A stretch of 60,395 bases of DNA from Streptomyces hydrogenans (GCF_014656075.1 NZ_BNBS01000028.1:21259-81653), one strand, 5' to 3'; positions 7,927 to 17,383 are shown, numbered from the stretch's first letter. Numbers and translations are program-made. Notes: generated by a model not told the origin, from the letters alone.

Positions 7927-8349
7927 GGCCTCAGGGTACGGGGAGGCCGTCGGAGCGAGGCGCACGGGCACGGGTCCCGGCCTGGGGCATTAACCGGGCC
8001 CTCCCGTGTCGCCTCGCTCTGCGATGGTCCGGCGACGGAGCGCGACGGGTCAAAGGGCGTCCGGCGAGTCTGTCAGCTCCTCCGGAGGGGTGTGGCCGGG
8101 CCACCGTCCCCGGTCCCGGGGGGTGGTGGCGGGGCACCCACGGGGTGCTCCGGGGGTCCTCGGGGAGTGCGTCGCGGCCCGCCCGGAGGGGCGGGAGGCC
8201 CAGGTCAGGGGCGGGACGGTGGTCCGGCCACCATCCGGCGGCCGATTCGGGTGCCGGGTCCACCTCGTCGGGACGCCCGTGGACGGGAGACGGTGGAGGG
8301 GCAGCGGGAGGCAGCTGCGCAACCCTCGGGCAGGACGGGCAGGAGTGTC
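7927..8349. other. intergenic region, no gene recognised
   Basis: A 423-base, GC-rich gap between the divergent crcB pair and the IS701-like gene. It should hold both promoters. Reading frames crossing it are long only because the GC content is extreme. A small inverted repeat GGTGG-TCCGG-CCACC lies near 8217-8231. An AGGAG site at 8341-8345 serves the GTG at 8350. I see no tRNA, riboswitch or insertion-sequence end. Confidence 0.5.
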
Positions 8350-9609
8350 GTGAGTACATCCGTCGCAATCAAGCGCGGGACGGCCGTCGCGGCCGTCCCT
8401 CCGACCGTGCCGCGCCCCCGGGTCCGCGCCGTGCCCCGGGCCGCCGCGCCCCGTCCCGGCGAGGACGTCTACACGGAGCTGACCTCCGCGCTCTTCTCCG
8501 GCTTCGCCCGCCGTGACCAGCGGCTGAAGGCGGAGCAGTACCTGCACGGGCTGCTGACCGCGCAGGGCCGCAAGTCGATCCGGAACATCGCCGCGCAGAT
8601 CGGCGGGCCGGCCGCGGAGCAGAGCCTGCACCACTTCATCTCCAGCTCCACCTGGGACTGGCAGCCGATGCGGGCCGCGCTCGGGCGGTTCCTGGAGCGC
8701 GGCGGACACCCGCAGGCGTGGGTGGTGCGGCCGATGCCGATCCCGAAGGCCGGGGAGCACTCGGTGGGCGTGGACCGGCGCTTCGACCCCGAGCGCGGGC
8801 AGGTCTTCCAGGGCCAGCAGGCGTTCGGCGTGTGGTTCGCCGGCGAGGAGCTGAGCGCGCCGGTCAACTGGCGGCTGTTCCTGCCGGACCCGTGGGTGAA
8901 GGACCGCACGCGGCGCGACCGCGCGGAGGTCCCCGACGAGGCCGGCGAGGAGACGCTGGAGGAGTGCGCGGTCGCGGCCGCCCTCGACACCGCCCGCTGG
9001 ACCGACATCACCCGCAAGCCGGTGCTCCTCGACATCCGGGGCGGCGCGGGCCGCGCGGCGCTGACCCGGCTCGCCGCGGCCGGGGTGCCGGTGGTGGCGC
9101 GGATCGGGGCCGGTTCGCGGCTGGCCATCGCCGACCGCTCGCTGCCCGGTTTCGGCGCGGGTCCGCTGCCCGCCGCGCAGATCCTGGAGTCCCTGAAGGG
9201 GCTGCGCCGGCCGGTGAGCTGGGTGGACACGGTCGGTGGCGCGCGGACCTCGCGGACCTCGCTGGCGACCGCGGTGCGGGTCGCGCTGCCCTCCCCCGGC
9301 GGGGAGCGGATGCGGCCGCTGATGCTGCTCGGCGAGTGGGACGACCCGCGCCGGGGCCCGGCCCGGGTGTGGATCAGCGATCTGACGCAGGCGACGGTCG
9401 GTTCGCTGCTGCGGCTGACGAAGCTGGCGCAGCGGGTGGACCGGGACTTCGCCGCGGTCGGCGAGGAGGCGGGGCTGCGGGACTTCGTGGGCCGCTCCTA
9501 CCGCGGCTGGCACCGGCACATCACGCTGGCCTCGGCCGCGCACACGGCGACGGTGCTCGGTTCGGCGTGGGACGCGGCGGGCTACGGCACGCGCCGCGCC
9601 GCCGGCTGA
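8350..9609 (+). CDS. IS701-type transposase-like protein, catalytic acids lost (probably exapted)
   Basis: A 419-residue protein with the architecture of IS701-family DDE transposases: the segment AGEHSVGVDRRF matches the KGxHSVGVxRQY block, SAPVNWRLFLPDPW matches the ALIDRELYLPxxW block, and GWHRHITLASAAH matches the C-terminal GWYRHxTLAxLAH block. The first catalytic Asp (normally just before KKGxHSVGV) is replaced by a VRPMPIPK stretch, and the C-terminal IE of the DDE triad reads VDRD. The middle Asp (LLDIRGG) remains. No terminal inverted repeats or target duplication flank it, and it has its own start site and terminator. It probably no longer transposes and may serve as a DNA-binding host protein. 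GTG start follows AGGAG. Confidence 0.78.
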   Translation: MSTSVAIKRGTAVAAVPPTVPRPRVRAVPRAAAPRPGEDVYTELTSALFSGFARRDQRLKAEQYLHGLLTAQGRKSIRNIAAQIGGPAAEQSLHHFISSSTWDWQPMRAALGRFLERGGHPQAWVVRPMPIPKAGEHSVGVDRRFDPERGQVFQGQQAFGVWFAGEELSAPVNWRLFLPDPWVKDRTRRDRAEVPDEAGEETLEECAVAAALDTARWTDITRKPVLLDIRGGAGRAALTRLAAAGVPVVARIGAGSRLAIADRSLPGFGAGPLPAAQILESLKGLRRPVSWVDTVGGARTSRTSLATAVRVALPSPGGERMRPLMLLGEWDDPRRGPARVWISDLTQATVGSLLRLTKLAQRVDRDFAAVGEEAGLRDFVGRSYRGWHRHITLASAAHTATVLGSAWDAAGYGTRRAAG

Positions 9610-9629
9610 CGCCCCCTCGGCACTCCTCC

Positions 9630-9718
9630 CGGCCGGACCCCGTCCGGCCGTCCGCCCGAGCCCGCCCCAACGGGCCGCCGGGGCGGGGTGCCCGTCCGCC
9701 CGGCGCGGGCGGGCACCC
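9630..9718. terminator. tandem hairpins between convergent genes
   Basis: Two strong stem-loops lie between the IS701-like gene and the convergent PucR-type gene. The first is a perfect 9-3-9 hairpin (CGGCCGGAC/GTCCGGCCG, 9630-9650). The second pairs 9686-9698 with 9706-9718 in 13 base pairs including one G-U. No long T-run follows, as is usual for Streptomyces terminators. Confidence 0.65.
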
Positions 9719-9777
9719 ACGCGCGCGTGCCGGGCGGCCCGGACCCGGCGGGAATGGTCAGACAGGCCCTAGTGCGT

Positions 9778-11830
9778 TCAGTCGGCCGGCGCCGCCGGGG
9801 GGCGGGCCGGGGCGGTGGCGGCGCGGCGGCGGGTCAGCACCTCGCGGGTGCGCTGGAGCCGCAGGGCGAGCTGGACCTCCAGGACCTGGCCGGGCTTCTG
9901 CCACTCGGGGCCGAGGAGTTCGCCGATCCGTTCCAGGCGGCGGGAGACGGTGTTGGGGTGGACGTGCAGGGCCTCGGCCGCGTTGGTGGGGCTGGAGCCG
10001 GAGGCGAAGTACGCCTCCAGGGTGCGGGTGAGGTCGGTGAGCCGCTCGGCGTCGTAGTCGAGGACGGGCCCGATCGCGTTCTCCACGAAGCCGTCCACGT
10101 CGTGGTCGTCGGAGAGCAGCATGCCGAGGAAGCCGAGGTCGGCGACGGCCGCCGCGGAGCCCGTACCGCCGAGGGCGCTCATCGCGTCCAGGCAGCGCAG
10201 CGCCTCCGCGTACAGCGGCCCGACGGCGTCGGGGCTGCCGCCGGGTCCGGCGGCGGCGACGGAGACCGGGTGGCCGAGGAGCGGGGTGAGCTCCTCGGAG
10301 ACGGCGGAGGCGGCGGCGGAGGCGTCCACTCCCGGGAGCAGCAGCACGACGCAGCCGCCCTGCACGGTCTTGAGTCCGGAGAGCCGGTACGCGTACGAGG
10401 ACGCCCAGACCACGGCCCTGCCCTGCTCGCCGCCCTCGGGCCGGGCGACCACGAGGACGTGCGGCTTGCGCAGGTCCACGCCGAGGCGCCGGGCACGCCG
10501 GGCGCTCTGCTGCGGGGCGTGCGGCGGGTCGGCGATGAGGTCGTCGAGGAGTTCGTCGCGGACGGGTCCCTCGGCGACGGCGGTGGACCGCTGCATGAGG
10601 AGGAGCAGGGCGACGGACTGGGCGACGAGTTCGAGGAGCCGTTCGTCCTCGTCGGTGAGGCCGCCCTCGGCGCGGACCACCAGGCCGCCGAGGTCCTCGG
10701 AGCCGGCGATGACGGGGGCGACCCAAACGGAGTCGGCGGCGAGCACGGGCCGGCGCAGCGCGTGGGCGTCGAGGGACGCCTTGGCGACGGCGTCCTCGTC
10801 GAGGCCGGGGAAGTCTCCGCTGGCGGCGAGACGGCGGCCGCCGGGGTCGCGGACCATGACGGTGGCGTCGAGGGCGTCGCCCGCGGCCTTGGCGACGTGC
10901 GGGAGGTCGCCGCCGGCCAGGACCAGGTTCATGATCCGGCCGTGGGCCTCGCTGACGTGCCGCATCCGGGTGAGGCTGGTGCGCACGCGCGCGCTGTCCC
11001 GCTCCAGTTCGAGGAGTTCGGCGCGGGTGCGGTCGAGGAGTCCGGCCTTCTCGACGGCGAGGGCGGCCAGGTCGGCGAGGGCGCCGAGGAGGGCGATCTC
11101 CTGGGGGGGTGTGCTCGCGGACCCGGCGGTCGGCGCCGAAGAGGGCGCCGATGACGGAGTCGCCGCTGCGCAGCGGGACGGCGACGATGGCGCGCAGTCC
11201 CTCGGCGCGGGCGGCCTCGTCGCCGGGGTCGACGACCTCGGCGCCGCCGAGGGCGGCGGCCGGGTCGGGGGCCTCGCCGCTGGTGAAGCGCTCGTCGACG
11301 GGGTAGTCGGGGGTCCAGACGGGTTCGCCGGTGCGGTGGACGATGCCGCCGAGGCAGTTGCCGGTGCCGATGCGCAGTCCGACGCAGAGCCCGGGGCCGG
11401 TGGTGGCGCCGGTGTCGCCGCCGGTGCGGGAGCCCTCGGTGACGCGGATGTAGCAGGCGCCCTCGGGGCCGCGCAGGGTCACGTACGCCATGTCGAGGCC
11501 GAGGAGGCGGCGGGCGCGGCCGGTGACGATCCGGAGCAGGCCGTCCAGGTCGTAGCTGAGCGTCAGGTCGCGGGCGGTGTCGGTGAGTACGGCGAGGGAG
11601 GCCCCGCTGCGGGCGGCCAGCGACCGGTCGTCGGCGCGCTCGTCGTGGACGGAGCGGGCGAGGGCGACGGCCCGCTCCAGCCGGGCGAGTCCGGCCTCGT
11701 CGAGTCCGGCGAGCCGGGCCTCGTCGAGGAGGGTCTCGAACTGGCCGGGCAGGGCCTGTCCGGCGAGCAGCTCCAGGACGGCGAGCAGCGCGTCGGCGCC
11801 CGCTTCCCCGTCCGCGCCGTGCGTGTCCAT
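9778..11830 (-). pseudogene. GAF-PucR type transcriptional regulator interrupted by a one-base frameshift
   Basis: The N-terminal part (11830 to about 11110) encodes a GAF-domain sensor with the block GNCLGGIVHRTGEPVW. The C-terminal part, in another frame, encodes a second sensor-like region and a CdaR/PucR C-terminal HTH (SPTNAAEALHVHPNTVSRRLERI). The frames meet at a run of seven G (11103-11109). Removing one G restores a continuous 683-residue protein reading VREHTPQEIALLG, and the interval 9778-11830 is one base more than a multiple of three, as expected. The extra base is either a sequencing error in a homopolymer or a true disruption. The start at ATG 11830 follows a G-rich site. The intact protein would be a PucR-like regulator of unknown signal; it is not next to obvious target genes. 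Confidence 0.85.
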
Positions 11831-11987
11831 GGCCCCCACCCCCGTAGTCGAGCTTAAATCGGGCACCTCGGAGGAAACCCGTCCTCACGGCCGAAAGTAA
11901 TTCGGTCCCGGGAGCGGGTCAACGGTGACGTGCGGCACTTCATTCCCCGTGGCCCCCGTTCCCCCCATGGGCCGAACCGACTCTCCG

Positions 11988-12995
11988 TCAGACGGGCACC
12001 GCCACACCGGTGGTGACGGTGTCCGCGCGGCCCGCCTGGGGCTGGGCGGGGACGCGCGGCAGGGCGGGGCCGTACCAGGTGACGGCCGGCGTGCCGCCGG
12101 CGTGCGCGGGCGCGGCCGGGTGGCCGCCGGTGTAGCCGAAGACGCGCTCGCCGGGGGTGCCGGGGAGCGGGGAGCGGCCGCCGCTCCCGGCGGCCACGCG
12201 CGTGTGGCGGACGGCGAGGACGGCGTGCTGGAGGCGGCGCAGCCGGGCGCAGGGCTCCATGCCGGTCTCGCGGTGGAGGATCACGCGCAGCCGCTCGTAG
12301 ACGGCGAGGGCCTCCTCGTGCCGGCCGCAGCGGAGCAGGGCGACCATGAGGTGGGCCTGGAGGGGTTCGTTGGTGGCGTAGCGGGCGGCGAGTCCGGGCA
12401 GTTCGGAGAGGATCTCCTCGTGCCGGCCGAGGCCGAGCTGGGCCTCGACCCACTGGTCGAGGACGCTGAGCCGGGCGCTCTCCAGGCGCTCGATCTCCCG
12501 GCGCAGGCAGGGGCCGGCGGCCACGCCCGCGTAGGGCTCGCCGCGCCAGAGGGCGAGGGCCTCGCCGAGCCGCAGCGAGGCGCGGGGCAGGTCGCCGGCG
12601 TCCATGGCGCGGTAGCCGGCGCCGGCCGCGCGCTCGAACTGTCCGATGTCGTGGACGCCGACGCCGGTGTCGAGGCGGTAGCCGCCGGGGAGCGAGACGA
12701 GGACCGCGTCGGCGGTGCGCCGCTCGGTCCAGCCGCCCGCGGCGCCCTCGTCCTCGGTCTCGTGCAGGGCGCGGGCGATGAGCGCGCGGAGCTCCGCTAT
12801 GTGGGTCGCGAGTTCGGTCCGGGCGCCGCGCGGGGCGCCGGAGGGCCACAGCTCCTCGGTGAGGACGGTGACGGGCACGACCTGGCCGGCGAAGGCGGTG
12901 AGCAGGGCGAGGACCTGGCGTGGCGCGGCCGCGGTCGGGGTGATCGGTACCCCGCCCTCACGGACCGACAGCCCCCCCAGGATGTGGACGTCCAC
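11988..12995 (-). CDS. SARP family transcriptional activator (AfsR/DnrI type)
   Basis: A 335-residue Streptomyces antibiotic regulatory protein. Residues 1-95 form the OmpR-like winged-helix domain (VDVHILGGLSVREGG start, then LALLTAFAGQVVPVTVLTEELW). Residues about 100-250 form the bacterial transcriptional activator domain (DIGQFERAAGAGYRAMDAGD, QLGLGRHEEILSELPGLAARY). The last 70 residues are Gly/Pro/Ala-rich. There is no NB-ARC ATPase domain, so it is a small SARP. The GTG at 12995 is chosen because GAGGGGG lies just upstream and SARPs typically start at this point. No biosynthetic gene cluster lies nearby, so its targets are unknown. Confidence 0.9.
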   Translation of the reverse strand: MDVHILGGLSVREGGVPITPTAAAPRQVLALLTAFAGQVVPVTVLTEELWPSGAPRGARTELATHIAELRALIARALHETEDEGAAGGWTERRTADAVLVSLPGGYRLDTGVGVHDIGQFERAAGAGYRAMDAGDLPRASLRLGEALALWRGEPYAGVAAGPCLRREIERLESARLSVLDQWVEAQLGLGRHEEILSELPGLAARYATNEPLQAHLMVALLRCGRHEEALAVYERLRVILHRETGMEPCARLRRLQHAVLAVRHTRVAAGSGGRSPLPGTPGERVFGYTGGHPAAPAHAGGTPAVTWYGPALPRVPAQPQAGRADTVTTGVAVPV

Positions 12996-13034
12996 TATGC
13001 CCCCTCGGTGTCTGCGCACGCGGATCCTCGGTTG

Positions 13035-13064
13035 ATTAAAAAAAGACCCCCCTGGTCATGTCAA
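13035..13064 (-). promoter_or_regulatory. near-consensus vegetative promoter of the SARP gene
   Basis: On the minus strand, TTGACA (13064-13059) is followed after 18 bases by TTTAAT (13040-13035), close to the housekeeping sigma consensus and unusually good for Streptomyces. The predicted transcript start is about 13028, giving a leader of about 33 bases before the GTG at 12995. A GACC-5-GGTC palindrome (13045-13057) lies exactly in the spacer, where a repressor would block polymerase. Confidence 0.65.
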
Positions 13065-13103
13065 TAAGAAACCGGAAGGTATGAAATCCGGATCCCTGAA
13101 ATC

Positions 13104-13118
13104 GGGGTGATTCACCCC
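13104..13118. promoter_or_regulatory. 15-base palindrome upstream of the SARP promoter
   Basis: GGGGTGA-T-TCACCCC is a perfect 7-1-7 inverted repeat located 40 bases upstream of the SARP gene's -35 element. Position and symmetry fit an operator for a dimeric regulator, but I do not recognise the factor. Confidence 0.45.
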
Positions 13119-13273
13119 CTTTGATGGGATATAAGGACGGCAGCTTCTCGCCAGGGGCCGGAACTCGATGCATGCCAGCACCATGTTTCGGACTTGGTAG
13201 TTTGGTTTTGAAGGGTCCCTGCGGATGCGGGGCGGGTGATCTTCGACGAGATCGCGCCATCCCCGACGACAAG

Positions 13274-13306
13274 CCGACCCGACGGTCTGTTTCACCGCCG
13301 GGTCGG
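13274..13306. terminator. hairpin downstream of the DUF1772 gene
   Basis: CCGACCCG (13274-13281) pairs with CGGGTCGG (13299-13306) to give an 8-base-pair stem. It lies 26 bases past the stop codon of the minus-strand DUF1772 gene and upstream of the SARP promoter, so it would insulate the two transcripts. Confidence 0.5.
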
Positions 13307-13331
13307 GAGTGCGGAGGAAGGGGTTCCGGAG

Positions 13332-13799
13332 TCAGCCGACGGCGGCCGCCGTGAGCAGGCCGAAGGCGGCGACGACGAGGGCCGTACGGATCCGGTGGTA
13401 GGCGTTCCAGCGCGACTCGAAGGCGGCGCGGCTCACGGCCGGGTCCTCGTCGGGGCCCTCGGCGGCGGCGAGCGCCTCGTTGAGCGGGACGTTCCCGACG
13501 ATCGTGACCAGGTGGTTGAGGGCCGCGCAGACGAAACCGGCGAGGACCAGCCAGCGCTGCGCGTCGGTCCTGCCGTCCGCCGGCACCAGATAGGCGGCGA
13601 TCGGGAAGACGGCGGCGGCGACGAAGACGGTCATGAAGACCGCCCTGGGCACCGCCTCGTTCACCCGGCGCATCGCGGTGACGAACGCGGCGTCCGTGAG
13701 GCGGCCCAGGGCGGGCATGATCCCGGTGAGGAAGATGAGGAGGAAGCCGGCGTAGAGGCCGGTGCTTCCGACGGCGAGGGCGAGCAGCAGGGTGGCCAT
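13332..13799 (-). CDS. DUF1772 (anthrone oxygenase-like) membrane protein
   Basis: A 155-residue hydrophobic protein with four predicted membrane helices (about residues 3-25, 52-72, 83-101 and 137-154). A conserved polar segment NEALAAAEGPDEDP and the motif WNAYHRIRTALVV lie before the last helix, typical of DUF1772. Some relatives are annotated as anthrone oxygenases, but most are uncharacterised. The gene seems monocistronic, 97 bases from the VWA lipoprotein gene. Confidence 0.75.
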   Translation of the reverse strand: MATLLLALAVGSTGLYAGFLLIFLTGIMPALGRLTDAAFVTAMRRVNEAVPRAVFMTVFVAAAVFPIAAYLVPADGRTDAQRWLVLAGFVCAALNHLVTIVGNVPLNEALAAAEGPDEDPAVSRAAFESRWNAYHRIRTALVVAAFGLLTAAAVG

Positions 13800-13896
13800 G
13801 GGGTCATGATGCCGCCCCCGCGGCGGAGCCGCCCGTTCCTCTCCGCGCCCCCGCCACGCGCGTGCGTGGCAGGGGCGCGGAGCGTGGCGGTACGGC

Positions 13897-15477
13897 TCAG
13901 GCGTACGGGTCCGAGGAGCGGAACTCCCCCTCCCCCGAGGGGCGTTCGCCGATCAGCCGGTCGGCCTGCCGCACCGCCTCGGCCAGCTCGCCGACCACCG
14001 CCGAACCGGAGCGCGCGCGGATGGAGTCGGCGTACCCGGCCAGTTCGCCGAGGCGGGGCGCGCCCGGCAGCGAGCCGCCGCGCAACTCCTCCGCGAAGTA
14101 GGCGGAGATCGCGGAGAGCCGCAGGCTGTCGTGGCCGGACTCCCAGAGCCCCGCCGCCAGGGCGCCGGACGCGACCGTGCCCGAACGCTCCTGCGGGGAG
14201 CGGGAGTCGGGGTCGAGCCAGCGGACGGTGGCGGTGGCGATCGGGCCGCTCGCGCCGGGCCGGGTCTTCACCACGTACAGGGCGGTGACCGTGTGCCCGG
14301 CGCCGACCTCGCCGCCGTCGACCCGGTCGTCGCGGAAGTCCTCGTCGGCGACCTCGCGGTTCTCGTAGCCGATCAGCCGGAACCGCTCCACGGTCTCCTT
14401 GTCGAAGGCGACCTGCGCCTTGGCGTCCCGGGCGCGCAGCTCGACCTGGGCCGGCAGCTGGTCGACGAAGACCTTGCGGGCCTGGTCCCGGGTGGAGACG
14501 TACGTGGTCTGGCCGTCGCCCTTGTCGGCGAGCCGTTCCATCAGCTCGTCGCCGTACTCGCTGCCGACGCCCACCCCGAAGAGCGTGATGCCGTGCTCCC
14601 TGCGCTGGGCGTCGATGTGTCCGAGGAGGGCGTCGGCGGCCGTCTCCCCGGTGTTGGCGAGGGCGTCGGAGAGCAGCACGACCCGGTTGGTGGCGCCCTC
14701 GCGGTGCCCCTCCGCGGCCACGTCGTAGCCGGTGCGCAGGCCGGCCTCCAGGTTGGTGGAGGAGCGCACGGCGAGGGAGTCGACGGCCTCGCGGACCCGG
14801 TGGCGGGCGTCGCCGAGCCGGGTCATCGGCAGCAGGGTCTCGGCCTCGTCGCTGAACGCCACCAGGGCGACGGAGTCGTCGTCGCGGAGCCCGTCGGCGG
14901 CCAGCCCCAGGGCGTGCCGGACGAGGTCGAGGCGGCCGGGCTCGCCCATCGAGCCGGAGACGTCGACGACGAAGGTGAGGGCGGCGGGCGGGCGTTCGCC
15001 GGTCCGGTCAGCGCCCCGGGTGGCGAGGCCGACGCGGACGAGGGACCAGCCCTCGGCGCCGGTGCGGGCCCCGTCGACGGTGACGCTGAAGCCGTCGTCG
15101 GCGGGACGGGGATAGTCGGGGCGGAAGCTGTTGACGAACTCCTCGGGCCGCACGGTGGCGGGGTCGGGAAGCCTGCCGTCGGCGAGCGAGCGGCGGGCGT
15201 AGCCGTACGAGGCGGTGTCGACGTCGAGGGCGAAGGTCGAGAGGTAGTCGGGGGCGGGGCTCGGGGCCCGCCGCTCCCCCTCGGGCGCGACCTCGTCCGC
15301 GCCCACCCCGACGACCGGGGCGGGGGCCGCGGTGGCGCTGCTGCCGTCGGGGACGAGGGGCGCGGCCTCCCGGTGGTCGGTCGCCGAGCGCTCGCCCCCG
15401 GCGCCGCAGCCGCCGAGGAGGAGGCCGGCGGCGAGCGCCCCGGCGAGGACGGCTGTGGTCCGGTGCGGACGTTTCAT
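13897..15477 (-). CDS. von Willebrand factor type A domain lipoprotein
   Basis: A 526-residue exported lipoprotein. The signal peptide ends in a lipobox LLLGGC with Cys24 as the lipidated residue. A linker of about 60 residues is followed by the VWA N-terminal region (STFALDVDTASYGYARR), the VWA domain with a complete MIDAS motif DVSGSMG, and a C-terminal DUF3520-like region, the order seen in YfbK-type proteins. It would bind a partner protein on the outer face of the membrane through a divalent metal. The start at 15477 has GGGGAG upstream; the longer open frame lacks a signal peptide. It is divergent from an HTH regulator across about 250 bases. Confidence 0.88.
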   Translation of the reverse strand: MKRPHRTTAVLAGALAAGLLLGGCGAGGERSATDHREAAPLVPDGSSATAAPAPVVGVGADEVAPEGERRAPSPAPDYLSTFALDVDTASYGYARRSLADGRLPDPATVRPEEFVNSFRPDYPRPADDGFSVTVDGARTGAEGWSLVRVGLATRGADRTGERPPAALTFVVDVSGSMGEPGRLDLVRHALGLAADGLRDDDSVALVAFSDEAETLLPMTRLGDARHRVREAVDSLAVRSSTNLEAGLRTGYDVAAEGHREGATNRVVLLSDALANTGETAADALLGHIDAQRREHGITLFGVGVGSEYGDELMERLADKGDGQTTYVSTRDQARKVFVDQLPAQVELRARDAKAQVAFDKETVERFRLIGYENREVADEDFRDDRVDGGEVGAGHTVTALYVVKTRPGASGPIATATVRWLDPDSRSPQERSGTVASGALAAGLWESGHDSLRLSAISAYFAEELRGGSLPGAPRLGELAGYADSIRARSGSAVVGELAEAVRQADRLIGERPSGEGEFRSSDPYA

Positions 15478-15728
15478 GAACAACTCCCCGTTTTCGTACG
15501 GCTCTTGTCTATCCGTTACGGCCCTGGGGCCGGGCGCGGGCCATCGCCGGGTGCGACGGGAGCCGCGCCCGGCTCCTGCGACTGTGACGAACGGGAGGCG
15601 CGCGCGGACCCCGCGAAGGAGTTGCGGATGGATCTCGATGTGGCAACGAGTGGCGGAACGGGGGCCGGTGGCATGGAGACGCCAGGTTTGTCCCCAGGGG
15701 TTGTCACCGTGCGCAGTCACGTGAGTAC

Positions 15729-16481
15729 ATGGAGTGGACATCGATCGGGCGGGGGTGGTCAGCGGTGGCAGAGAGCGCGGGCTCCGTGTTGCTCGCCCGC
15801 TCGGCGATGAACCGGGCCGCGACCGAGGGACAGCGGCCGGCGGGGCGCCCGGTCCGGGGCGCGCGGCGCATCAGCGCGGCGCTCGCCGGGCTGGCCGCCT
15901 CGACCCGGCACGAGCTGCTGACCTTCGACGACCCGGTGGCCTCGGCGGACCGCGCGATCCCCGAGCCGTTCCTGAAGCTGGCGGGAGCGTGCATGCGCGC
16001 GGCGGCGGAGCGGGCCGGGGAGGTGCGGCGGATCGTGCCCCGGCACGCGCTGCCCCGGCTGGAGGACGGGCCGCGGATACCCGGGCAGGCCCGGTTCGCC
16101 GACGCGATCCCGTTCAAGCTGATCGTGGTGGACCGGACGGTGGCGGCGGTCCCGCTCGATCTGGAGCTGTTGTACAACGGGCTGTTGCTGATCCGGGACC
16201 CGGTGGTGGTGCAGGCCCTGGTGCGGGCCCACCACGTCTGCTGGGCGGCGGCGGAGGAGCTGGTCCGCATCCCGCCGCCGCGGCCCCCGGGGGCGCCGCC
16301 CGAGCCGCTGCGGCCGGTCCTGGAGGCCCTGCTGTCGGGGATGACGGACGAGGCGGCCGCGGCGCGGCTCGGCATGTCGGCGCGGACGTACAGCCGGCGG
16401 GTCGGCGAGCTGCTGGCCGCGCTGGGAACGACGAGCCGCTTCCGCGCGGGCGCGGAAGCGGCTCGGAGGGGATGGTTGTGA
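15729..16481 (+). CDS. helix-turn-helix regulator, LuxR-like C-terminal domain
   Basis: A roughly 250-residue protein with a C-terminal helix-turn-helix of LuxR/sigma-4 type (SGMTDEAAAARLGMSARTYSRRVGELLAALG; only part of this is the recognition helix). The central region (about 85-170) resembles the phospholipase-D-like or TrmB-like sensor part of stand-alone Streptomyces LuxR-type regulators, including the typical VDRTVAAVPLD and RDPVVVQALV segments. The start is uncertain: ATG 15729 has no clear ribosome site, while GTG 15765 follows a G-rich stretch. The target is unknown; the VWA lipoprotein gene is divergent and the ABC genes converge on it. Confidence 0.75.
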   Translation: MEWTSIGRGWSAVAESAGSVLLARSAMNRAATEGQRPAGRPVRGARRISAALAGLAASTRHELLTFDDPVASADRAIPEPFLKLAGACMRAAAERAGEVRRIVPRHALPRLEDGPRIPGQARFADAIPFKLIVVDRTVAAVPLDLELLYNGLLLIRDPVVVQALVRAHHVCWAAAEELVRIPPPRPPGAPPEPLRPVLEALLSGMTDEAAAARLGMSARTYSRRVGELLAALGTTSRFRAGAEAARRGWL

Positions 16482-16499
16482 GGCGGGGGCCGACGTGTA

Positions 16500-17383
16500 C
16501 TAGGACACGATGTCCTTGCGGGCGAAGCCCCGGAAGGCGAGGGCGAAGAGGACCAGGGCGTAGGTGACGGAGATCGCCGCTCCCTGGGCCATGCCGCCCC
16601 ATTCCAGCCGGGGCTGGAGGGCGTCGATCCAGGCGAACTGCCAGTGCGCGGGCAGGAAGTCGCGCCAGTCGCCGAGCGCCGTGACCGCGTCCAGGACGTT
16701 GCCGACGATGGTCAGGCCGACGGCTCCGCCGACCGCGCCGAGCGGGGCGTCGGTGCGGGTGGAGAGCCAGAAGGCCAGGCCCGCGGTGACCAGTTGGGAG
16801 ACGAGGACGAAGGAGGTGGCGATGAGCAGACGCAGGACGGCGTCCCCGGCCGGGAGCGAGCCGCCGGTGGGGAGCTGGAGCGGGCCCCAGCCGTAGGCGG
16901 CCGTGCCGGCGGCGAGGGCGAGGAGCGGCAGGAGGAAGAGCGCGGCGGCGCTGTAGCCGAGCGCGACCGTCAGCTTGGCGGCGAGCAGCCGGGACCGGGG
17001 CACCGGCGCGGCCAGGAGGTAGCGCAGCGAGGACCAGCCGGCCTCGGAGGCGACGGTGTCGCCGCAGAACAGCGCCACGGGGATGACGAGGAGGAAACCG
17101 GCCGAGACGAAGAGGCAGGTCGCCGCGAAGTTGGCGCCCGAGGCGGTCGCCGTGTCGATCAGGGTGATCCGGCCGCCGCGGTCGTCGGCGTCGGGGCCGC
17201 CGATGGCGAAGGCCACGATCAGGACGAGGGGCAGGGCGGCGAGCACCCCGGCCATCACCAGGGTGCGGCGGCGCTTCCACTGGCGCAGGGCCTCGACGCG
17301 CAGCGGCAGGGTGCGTCCGGGGCGGTAGCCGGGGGCGAGGGCCTCCGGGTCGGGTCCGGGGCGGGGCCCGGTGGCCGTCGCGG

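Larger units (their letters stand above)
13020..13331. other. AT-richer intergenic region upstream of the SARP gene
   Basis: A 312-base gap between the SARP gene and the DUF1772 gene (both minus strand). It is clearly richer in A and T than its surroundings, with an A7 run at 13038-13044. It contains the SARP promoter, a 15-base palindrome and a hairpin downstream of DUF1772, listed separately. Short frames in it (13036-13295) have no recognisable product or convincing ribosome site, so I call no gene. Confidence 0.6.

Noticed and set aside
7927..8050. Fluoride riboswitch in front of crcB
   Set aside because: The region lacks the conserved pseudoknot elements of the crcB motif (such as the CUGAUG segment); only generic GC-rich hairpins are present.
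8350..9609. Active insertion sequence
   Set aside because: No terminal inverted repeats or target duplications are visible, and the catalytic residues are lost.
12995..16500. Biosynthetic gene cluster around the SARP regulator
   Set aside because: Neighbours are a DUF1772 protein, a VWA lipoprotein and a regulator; no synthase, tailoring or resistance genes of a cluster are present.
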